NCBI RefSeq assembly: GCF_000003815.2
Contig: NC_049985.1
Location: 16,090,355-16,154,354, forward strand
Length of the DNA stretch: 64,000 nt
DNA from: Branchiostoma floridae
Taxonomy: Eukaryota; Chordata; Leptocardii; Amphioxiformes; Branchiostomatidae
Direction of reading: 5' to 3'
This document shows positions 36,320-46,200 of the stretch, piece by piece (positions within the stretch are counted from its first letter, which is position 1; each line of letters opens with the position of its first letter). The notes under the pieces are model-generated. The model saw only the letters and a list, made by a program, of their open reading frames with translations, made no database searches and was not told where the DNA came from. A program made the position numbers and the translations under genes.

Positions 36320-37725
36320 CAGCCATACCATAGGTATGGTGAAATATATTGTATTCGTAATGTTTCTTTCTTTCTTTCTTTCTCCTGTCAAATTTTCAAA
36401 GCGATTCATCTCCGCCGTTTCTGGACCAAATGACTTGAAATTTGGCACAAGGGTAGAGTGGGCCAATACCCAAATGTGTTTTTTTTATTTTTTTCATATC
36501 TGCTCCTTAAATGATTTTATTGAGGTTTTATTGCAACTTTTGGACCAAGACTGTATATTTTGGCCCCCTGTACCATGGTATTACATCCAAATGACCTGAA
36601 ATTTGGCACAGAGGTGCCCTAGATACTTATTCAAAGGATCCATGTATAATATGTAGTATAAATCACTTCAAAATGGCTCCTTAAGGAGGTTTTTGTGGGA
36701 GAGTTTAGGATAGGTAAGGTTGGAGTGCCGAGGTCAACGACCTCTAGGTCATTCTGGTGTGTCAGGGCCACAGGTGTGCCAGGTAGATCCAATTATCTAC
36801 CTACCTACCTAGTCCATAGACATCCAGGTGGTTGGTGGACAAGGTAAATCCAATTAATGGCCAGCCAATGAGCGAGCTTATTTTGCTGGAAGAGTCCATT
36901 GTTGGACAGGGGGTGTATTTTAAAATTTACTTTTAGACTTTGTTGATAATGCCAATTTTTTTAGCGGAAGTGTTTTCGCACTGAGCCACTTGACATAAGA
37001 CTACTACTGGGACAGTCCATTTTTGCACATAGGGGGGGATTTTAAAAAAATCAGTTTTGGACATGGGTGATGATTCCGAATTCCATTTGTTAGATGGAAG
37101 TTTACCCCCACCTGAAGACTGTACATGAGGAGGATTCGGCAGCCAATCAGCAAGCCTTGTTTTATCTGGAAGAGCCCATTCATGCACGGGGGACTTTTTT
37201 TTAAATTCAGTTTTGGACTGGGTTGCTTCTTATGCAAAGGCCATGTACTGTGAGTATTTCTGGACTTGTCTATTGTGCAATTTCAAACAGGGTGAGCTGG
37301 GAGATTCCATTCTACGACGAAGGGGGTATTTTTTTAAAATTCATTTTGTGGACTTCGCTGACTATTTTAGCTGATATATTTTTGGATCGCTCCACTTTAC
37401 ATAGGGGTATAACAGGAAGAGTCGATTCTTGCACAGAGGGGGGATTTTTTGCAAATATGGTTTTGGACGGCTGATGATTCCAAATTCCATTTCTTAGCGG
37501 AAGTGTTTTTGGAGTCGTCTATTTTTTTGAGTCCATTCTTGAAGGGGTTTTTGTAAGATTCATTTTTGCTCATAAGTGTGATTAGTAGTTAGAAGTCATT
37601 TTAAGCAGAAGTGTTCCATTTTTGCACATGAGTGATTTTGGAACAGTCTATTGTTACATGAGGAGGGAGATGGCTGAAATATGCTGTATTTGCTCTCAAG
37701 CAAATGTCGGCCTTTCTAGTTTAAA
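36320..37725. repeat. Repeat insertion between gene 1 promoter module and ATG
   Basis: The right edge (37683-37722, CAAATGTCGGCCTTTCTAGT) is the inverse of the start of the 1039-bp unit at 46095. The left part carries TTCTCCTGTCAAATT-like and CTTGAAATTTGGCAC phrases also related to that unit. The middle has repeated segments of about 200 bp around TTTTAAAATTCATTTTGGAC and GTCCATTYTTGCAC motifs. A TTTC microsatellite lies at 36361-36383. No exon is seen. Confidence 0.6.
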
Positions 37726-37742
37726 TTAAAATTATAGACGGT

Positions 37743-40270
37743 ATGGCGAACGATAATGCGAATAAAGATCTGATGTATGCCACCTTCAATGGCTCGGTTC
37801 AACGCGTTGAAGCATCATTGAAAGCTGGTAAGTCTAACCAAGACGTTGACTATTATTTCTTGATCTTTCTTCGAGTCGTGTGTTTCCGTGACATATACTG
37901 TATATAATGTAAATTATTGTATTTTCTGTTCCCATAAGTATCATACTATCACAGTACGCGTGCAAAGCCCTCCAATAATTTAAAGATTCGGCTCCGGCTG
38001 TGTTTTTTTTTTGCGTGTTTTCATTATGAAATGGCGGGGCTTTCTATTTTGTCCTTTGTTTTTATTTGGCTCTCCTGAGTCCTGGACTCAATTTATTTTG
38101 TTAGTTCTTGCCGAGCGCCCCGCTAAGCTGGCCACTGGAAGTGTAAACAGACCAGCATCTGTGCACAGTACCGTCTGTATTTAGAGTATTCCTGGGTTTG
38201 ACCTCTCGCCGAGTTCAATTCCAGATTTTCCCGTCTATGTGGGCCTCATCATTTGTTGAGGACGTACTCTGCGTCTCGTCTATCGGACAATGCATGCTTG
38301 TTTGCAAGCAATTATAATGATAATCTGCAGCAGCATGACGAAGAATTTTCCCGCCATTTTGAATTTTCGCGCAAGGGGTCACTGTTGGTCACGTGTGCAC
38401 CGCAATGGAATCCTGCGCTGCGGATGTCCCGCGGCCGCGATACTCTGCCTCCTTGTCTGAAATAGTCTCTACCAGACTCCATAGGCTGATGGAGAAACCG
38501 TAGAAATGTACTCTTCTGGCCGGCTTACTCCTCTATTTATTCCATATCTACTTGCGCGTAAATTCAAAATGGTGGGAAAATTCTAATCTCCAAGCAGATC
38601 TTGCTGTGGCAAATGGGAAGGACCACGGTGAATCTGATTTTAAACTAAATCACCAACCGTAGGTGCAGACATTGACTTCAATCAGCTTGGCCCTAGCTCT
38701 GGCTCATCTACAGCATTGTTCATGGCTTCCGCGATGGGGCATGTGGATGTAGTGAGACTGCTGCTCCGCAAGGGGGCATCTGTGCAGAAGAGGGTTTTTC
38801 ATAGAAACGCCCCTCTTCATGCTGCAGCCGCCGAAGGTAGGTCTGTGAATGCCACACTTACACCTAAATAAGGTTCGGTTCCACAAAAGTACGTAACCTC
38901 AATTTCTCCACCAGAAAGTCACAAGGGTCATCTTAACAAACATAAAACAGTATCAACCAGCTCAAACTCCGAGGACTCGAGCCCGCCGCTATAGAAGAAA
39001 TCTCACCTTTGAGCCCCCAATTTCTCCTTATTCAACCCGAAAGACCCAACACCTCAAATTCTTCCGCACGTCAACTAAACTGATTTCATAAAACGTCCTT
39101 GACCTGATGAATTTAACAAATTTTGACCAAAATTGGAAAGCTTAGACCCTACCTGCTCCTTCTGTTCTGACTAAAAATCTCTACCAGATGATTTTCAAGG
39201 ATTTTACTTGGCACTATAATTATTAAAAAAAAACACTTCAATTTCCAGATCTTCGTGGCCTGGAGTCCAGCCTTGTTCGTTTTGGTCCGCTCCCGAAGTA
39301 GGGTAACTAATCTCCAAGCAGATCGTAGTGTAGCATAAGATAGTGTGAAAAGCTGGCAGGGGAGTGAAGCCGACCTAGGAGTGTGTATATATGCTACCGG
39401 AGTATTACTTCGTGGAAGGCAACCTTTGCTTTATATGCATTTCTTTTGTCTCAAATCCAACCTAGGGTGGACAGAGATAGTGGAACTGTTGGTGCAGCAT
39501 GGTGCAACATTAGACGTACGGGACGGCTTCCAGGACACTCCACTCATGGGTGCCGCTGACAGCAACGAAGTCGGCACAGTTCGACGACTGATTGAGCTTG
39601 GAGCGAGACCTGACTTGACCGACGGTCTTAAAGCCTCGAGGCAAGTTCCACATCCATCCTTCCACCAGACTATCTATAGATTCAATGAATGACGAATGAA
39701 TGATTATTTCTATGTTGACAAACTTTAAAGTAAAGCTGGGCTGACTCGTCGCCTTGTGTGCATGATGCATGTTTTGTACTGTTCCGGCAATTTCCCTAAA
39801 AAATGAGTCACACCTTTCACCACGTAGGTTTGGGATAGACGACGAAAAACACTCTGTGTCAGAGAGTGTAAAGCTGCTACAAGAGGCGAGGAAGTCCAAG
39901 CTGCTGAGATGCTGCAACCCTAAGTGTGGCAAACCTGGCTACAGGTAGGTTTTGCTGATGCACGTGGCTGATGACGGTTCAGCCACCGTCAGATATCTGA
40001 TTTCCACTTCGTCTCGCTTTGTCATCCGTCCTATGTGCAGATATTGTTCTTGACTCCAAAGAAAGTATATTTCTATGTCTTTGCTGTACAGCCTACAGAA
40101 GGAAATCAAATTAATTTTTGTTCTGAATTCTACACAGTCCTCTAAATAGCTTGTGTCTCTACAGGAAAACCCTGAAGCTATGTGCCAGATGCAAGCTGAC
40201 CCGCTACTGCAGCCGTGACTGTCAGATACAACACTGGTCTGTCGGACACAAGAAGTGCTGTGGGCACTAA
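37743..40270 (+). CDS. Ankyrin-repeat MYND zinc-finger protein, gene 1
   Basis: Exons 37743-37827, 38663-38836, 39466-39640, 39828-39944 and 40165-40270; 657 nt, 218 residues. The N-terminal half has four ankyrin repeats (about residues 8-145), with TALFMASAMGHVDVVRLLL and APLHAAAAEG as typical cores. A short helix (SVKLLQEARKSKLL) leads to a C-terminal MYND finger: C174-x3-C178, C190-x2-C193, C199-x3-C203, H212, C215/C216. MYND fingers usually bind proline-rich partners, and ankyrin repeats bind proteins, so a small adaptor is likely (inference). Architecture recalls ANKMY2, but the protein is half its length. Intron 3 has a GC donor (AG/GCAAGT), supported by the same site in gene 4. AATAAA lies 134 bp after the stop. 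The ATG is followed by GCG as in all paralogs. Confidence 0.87.
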
Positions 40271-40403
40271 TTTGAAGGACCAACCCCCTTCCAAAATATG
40301 GTTTTGTTTATGGCAAATCGCAACCGAGCTTAAGTGCATTTTAACCAAGTCATTAAAGAATCCTCGGCCACTACTAGTCCCTCGACTTAAACCCAGCTTG
40401 GAG

Positions 40404-40409
40404 AATAAA
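40404..40409 (+). promoter_or_regulatory. Polyadenylation signal of ANK-MYND gene 1
   Basis: AATAAA within GAGAATAAACAC, 134 bp after the stop codon. Confidence 0.5.
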
Positions 40410-40562
40410 CACTTTTACAAGTTGGGCATCTTTTACCCGTTTGCATGTTATTGCTTATCACTCCACACAAAGACCTGTTGATCACGCGTTGCCGCTACAG
40501 CCATATCAAATTTAGCATAAGAAAGTGGGATGTTTTTTAAGCCTTGGCTAAGACTAAACGAT

Positions 40563-40698
40563 TAATCTCCAAGCAGATCCTACGGTGCCATAAGATAGTT
40601 TTCAAAGCTGGCCAAGGAGTGTAGCCGGCCAAGGGAGTCAAACGGGCACCGGATGTTTGATACTATACATTACGCACCGTGGATCTGGTTCGAGATTA
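40563..40698 (+). mobile_element. 136-bp MITE, TAATCTCCAAGCAG ends
   Basis: It begins TAATCTCCAAGCAGATCC and ends with the partly inverted GGATCTGGTTCGAGATTA. The copy at 59517-59653 is nearly the same sequence in the opposite direction, which fixes both ends. Related ends occur at 32431, 38586, 39307 and 42319. Confidence 0.8.
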
Positions 40699-40699
40699 C

Positions 40700-43200
40700 T
40701 AAACGATGTGCTAGAATTGATGGTCACCTCTTCCTATTGTTTTCAGAGATATGAATCGCTCAAGGTATGAAAGTAAGAAGATCTTGATGTAAATGCCCCT
40801 TTGCGGTATTGCACACCTATGTGAAACAGAAACACTTGACAGGAATTGTAGAAGATGTTTCCGTAACGGCTCCGATAAAAATCCGACACTAATAGATTCT
40901 TCTGTTTGTCACAAGTACGCCTTTTTATGTCTGTTTGTAGCACACTGTGGCCATTGGTCAGTCTTGTCAAGGATTGTGTACGCATGACAGTGCTCTCTTC
41001 ATTTGTTTCAATGCATGTACATTGTACTAAGTGTCAAACGCGCAATAATGATGCTCTGTAGAGTCATTCCATGGTATCATCCCAACATCTAAGCGGCCAT
41101 GTCTATTGATAAATAACCACTACTGTGCCAAGGATAGCACTTCTACGTAATCAAATGCTGTTTATACCATGGATTATTGTAATAAAGTAACTTTTGGCTC
41201 ATGAATATTATCATTTTTGCTCTTATGGATTGTATGACATTTGGTGGAAGGGGCTTTGCACTGGGTCACTGAAACATTTCTTTAGCCGAGGAGGGCCATG
41301 GAATGTTTTAATGTTTAAAGGGCACAACCCGCCGTACGTGCAATTTGTCGTATGTGTTTTTTTGGGAGGCCACGTCCGCCACGTTTTTCTGAAAACGTTC
41401 AGCTGTACAGGGCAGGCACGTCGCCCGTACTGGCACGTACGGGTGGCGAATCCACAGCCCGTTGGCACACAAAGTTTTGCCTGCACGCAAAGTTCTACGG
41501 CGTGTCTGTGTGCTCCAAAATCCGTCGGATTCCCACGAGTTTTTACGGAGGCGGCACTTACTACTTACGGATCCAAAAGATTGCCCACGTTTTGGCACGT
41601 AGACAGCACGTACTTGCAGGTACAGCGGGTTGTGCCCTTAGCTTTAGCTGAAACAAGGAGGTTGAAAAAGGAGAAGACGAATCTGTCATCAGTGGGACTG
41701 GAATTTTCGAAAATATGATGTTTGATAAGAAGGAGGTCTACGGATATGTTCTGTATTTTCATTGTGTTCAAGTGATTGTTTTACACGGCATATGAAATTG
41801 TAGTTTCGTACTTGGATTAAGAAAAGGATTATTGTCGATAAGACAAACATTAATATTCTAGAGACCGACCAAAGTTGGGTCTCTAGACAAATATTCTAGA
41901 TACCCAACTTTGCGAAAAGTCTGGTGCATTAGTGACCATTAGTATCCCAAAATATCATCTATCAGAAAATAACACTCGCCTCTGGAGTGGAATGCCCCTT
42001 GAACAAGGTAATCGTATTATCATTATTATTATTTTTCTGAACTTGTGCATTCTCATTCTACTAGCCTGTGTTTACACAATCTCTCGTTGACAGGGGTTAC
42101 TGACCCCCTCCTAGGGCGGAGGCAACTGTAGAGCCAGCCGCTAGGGGCGCGATTTTAGTCAGGCTAGTTCTCATTCTACAGCTCCTTTAGCAACAATTAA
42201 CTGTTAATAAATAATCACCTTTGTGTCAAGACAGTCGCTTCTATACATTTTCAGTTTGATGGTGGACTACTAGTATTTTCTTCAAGCAGATGTTGGACAG
42301 AGAGATCGTTTACCTTCATTAATCTCCAAGCAGATTGGTGCAGTAAGATGGTGTCAAAGTTGGCCAAGGAGGGAATCTGCCATCACTAAAACAGGGAAGA
42401 GCAAGTGTTGCTGACCCCTCCTGACAAATCGCAGATTCCCTTTGGCCGGCTATACTCCTTGGCCAGCTTTGATACTGTCTTATGGCACCTGTAAATCCAA
42501 CAATCTCTCCATCTAACATCTGCTTGAAGAAAAAAAAACAATGTTCAAAAGTAGCTAAGATATCAGCCAAGTGCAAGTTACACACAAGTGTCTTTGCATA
42601 TTTGTGCATCTAAAAGCAGGGATTGTGCTTAAAAACATGTTTATTCCAAAAAAGCAAAGAGAATCAGATGATCGATTCTTAGGCTAATGTCAACTAATGG
42701 AAGAATGGAATACATGGCCTACAGTAGCGACTTGCTAGCATACATAAACAGGCATCCTTCTATCTTTTCCTGTTGGTATTTTGTCACATCAAAGGATAAA
42801 TAAAGAGAGCACTGCAATAGACTAATAATGTAGAAGCACTAGGCTGTCTATAATAAACAATGAACATGTAGCAACATATGACCCATAGAAGCAAATTGCA
42901 AGGTGCCCTTGTATCCTTTCCTAGAGGAACATTTTTCAAAGACCTTTTACACTTCTAGACGATTGCTCCTTTTTGAAATTTGTGAGCAAGTAGATACTAC
43001 CAGCAATACAAAGTTTCCAATCTGTGCTATATCTTCTAACATTAATGTTAACACAAATTTGTAACACTGATGTGGCTTTGAGACACATTCAACCGCCATA
43101 CTTATATGGCATACATACATACACCGCTAATACTTATTAAGAAATACATTATAGCTATATGCTAAATGATTGGTAACATTCAGTTTGCTACTTTGTACTA
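40700..43200. other. Intergenic region between genes 1 and 2
   Basis: No gene is seen. It contains a copy of the dispersed ATAAAGTAAC repeat (41160-41230), a GC-rich inverted-repeat element (41318-41639), a small hairpin at 41870-41905 and a larger relative of the TCTCCAAGCAGAT MITE at about 42318-42520. Overlapping frames of up to 174 codons on both strands at 41.2-41.7 kb arise from the GC-rich element. Confidence 0.6.
41318..41639. mobile_element. GC-rich inverted-repeat element
   Basis: It starts AAGGGCACAACCCGCCGTAC and ends with the inverse GTACAGCGGGTTGTGCCCTT. The interior is filled with short motifs such as CACGT, CGTACG and GGCACGTA. A partial relative with CGGCGGGTTATGCCCTTAGC ends at about 50484 in gene 3 intron 1. 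It lacks coding capacity. Confidence 0.65.
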
Positions 43201-43204
43201 CATT

Positions 43205-46200
43205 TCATGTGGCTGTAGCTGTACTGACTGATTGACTACATACATGACTCACACAAAAATGACAATCATTTTGTTTGTCATTTTCTACCAAGTACGCCAT
43301 CGCTTTTTGCATGGGGTGTGGTTCCTCATCAATGTACTTGTCCCGTCCACAGCACTTCTTGTGTCCGACAGACCAGTGTTGTATCTGACAGTCACGGCTG
43401 CAGTAGCGGGTCAGCTTGCACCGGCCACACAGCTTCAGGGTTTTCCTACATAAGATAACAGATACAAATGTTGATCAGAGACTGGGTCAAAAGTAAATAA
43501 AAAAAGCATTTTGGTTTGTAAGAAGAAACTTAGAGAAATTTTCACCTAAGTAAAGCGAGGAAAGTTGTGTAAAGTGTCTTTCCCAAGAGCACAAGATCGG
43601 TAGCATGGCAGCTGGATTCGAACCTGAGACCTCTTGGTCCTGAGCCGAACATGCTGCCACTGCACTACGCGGTCCCACTGTCTTTATAAGACTCCTGATT
43701 TCAAGATTTGCAGACAAGATGAGAGAAGTATGGTAAGGAAAAATATAACAACGACGGAAGCATAACCAACAAAACCTACCTGTAGCCTGGTTTGCCACAC
43801 TTAGGGTTGCAGCATCTCAACAGCTTAGTCTTCCTTGCCTCTTGTACCAGCTTTATACTCTCTTTTGCAGAGTTCCTCACCTCTGGTACCAGCTCAAAAC
43901 TGTCTTCTGCAGAGTCATCTATCCCCAACCTAGTGAAAGGTGCGACTCATTTAGGGAACAAAATAAAGTGTTTTCTAGAGTACTTATGGTCTAGAAAGTT
44001 GTTAAATCATGTAGCGCACATATACGTTACACAGACAGACCATCTCATACACACACAACGGTGGATAAAAACAAACACAAGTCGACAAGTCAGTCCAGCT
44101 ACATTTAGAGACCTTATACCTCCTTGAAATATTGCAATTATGCAAATGACACATGTGGGACACATTCGAATTCTATCCTGGGAACACTACTTCAAACTCA
44201 GGACCTCTTGGGCCTGAGCCCAATGCGCTGCCCATTATACCACGCGATCAACAAATGTCTAGAAACACAGATACACACACACACACACAGAGACAATGGC
44301 ATACACATCCAAAATAATACCTCCATTTTTCATATATTCATTCTAACATATTCTGATAGAAATGTGTAAAACTTACTTTCTGGCTATAGAACCATCGGTC
44401 AAATCAGGTCTTGCTCCAAACTCAATCAGTCGCTGAACTGTGTCGACATGGTTGTTGCCACATGCAGCCATGAGTGGAGTGTTCCTGAAGCTGTCCCGTA
44501 CATCTAATGTTGCACCATGATGCACCAGTATTTCCACTACTTCTGTCTTCCCTAGGTTGGATTTGCGACACAAGAAATACATATCAAGGAAACGTTGCAG
44601 TTCACAATGTATTACGCAAAAAAAATCACATGTAGATGTACTAACACACGTCACAAATATAAGTTCCCATCATTCGATTCCAACAATTAAGTTGTTTTGC
44701 CATGTTTGTATTAAAGAAATTATGCAAATCAGTTTTACATTTGCATGTTTGCTTATTTACTTATTTATTTATTTACAGAAAGAGATCTGAGAGGTGTGGG
44801 TAACAGGATTAAACAACCTTTACAAGGCCTGGTATCGGTTTCAACTTTGTCTCACCTGCCATGAATTACATGTGTTACATTTATGGAAAACAATGGAATG
44901 ATAGAATTTCCTTATTGGTGATATAAATTAAGAAACTGGTTTACATAATGTGCATATGATTATTATAAACATCATTCTTTTATTGAGTTATCCTCTTCGG
45001 AAATTGCTGACATAAATGCTCCTGCTACTAAGCTAACTCAAATTTATGTCACTGTGAACGTTTTGCAATGAAAAGTCGTATCGATTTCTGATTCGAACTT
45101 CAATCAGCGTACAACAGACAAGCCTTTTTTTACGAAGGAACCTTAGTCTAACCATTGGACGCTGCTTCATGAAGGGGAACCATGCCCCCCATGGTTCTCT
45201 TCACCACGGAGGCCCCCTTGCTGAGCAGCAGTCTCACTACATTTATATGCCCTCTGTGGCAAGCAACATACAAAGGCGTGCATGGTGGTAAGCTTGCATC
45301 ATCACCTGGTCTCCAGTTCTCCAGTTGATCAAAGTCAATGTCTGCACCTGCGTTTGGTGGACCATGAATAAATAAAATTAATATCACAAGGAAAATTTCA
45401 TCAATACTGTCCTTGATATTATTTTACAAGGAAGGAAGTCAGCACAAGAGTAAGCCTGGGCACCATCCTAGTTTTAGCATGGCTCCTTGCACTTGCTACC
45501 CTAAATAAATGAGGTAACAAGTCGACAAAAGCTTCACCTTCTGCATTGGTATTCCAGTGCTGATTCAATGGTCAAAGCCGCGGAACTCTCTTCAGCAAAT
45601 TCACCCAGCCGTTCTTGAGTTATCTTGTTGACAGACTAGTCGCTAGGGGGCCCAAACTTATGTCACTTATTTCTGAGCACAGGCACTATCCAATTCGTGA
45701 CCATAGCATGTTCAGAGCACAAGATCTATCAAAACCGGAAGTTGTGCTGCAGTACCAACGGAAGCAGCTTGGGGGCCCAAATTCTCATACTTTCCAGTTT
45801 TCATCACACCCCACTAACAGACCAATTATGAAACCAATCCATCCAGCCGTTCTTGAGTTATCTTATTGACAGACAGACAGACAGATAGACCAAGGAGGTT
45901 TTAAAAAAAGGGATTTTTAACCTCCTTCAATGGATAGACAAACGCTAGTGGAAAATATAACCTCCATCAGTCCATGAAATTTCATGGAGGTAATAAACTG
46001 AATAGACATTGATCGCCAGTCTGAGACTGTTTCTAGTCTCTACCAGACTCCGGATCGCTGGAAAATAGTAGAAATGGAACAAATAGAGAGGAATACTAGA
46101 AAGGCCGACATTTGCTTGGGAGCAAATACAGCATATTGCAATCCATCTTCATGTGCATGCCAATCCCAAATTTAACAATTTTTGATTGATGTACACCATA

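Noticed and set aside
41194-41718. 174-codon plus-strand frame with overlapping minus-strand frames
   Set aside because: Created by the GC-rich inverted-repeat element at 41318-41639; frames are open on both strands at once and show no domain.
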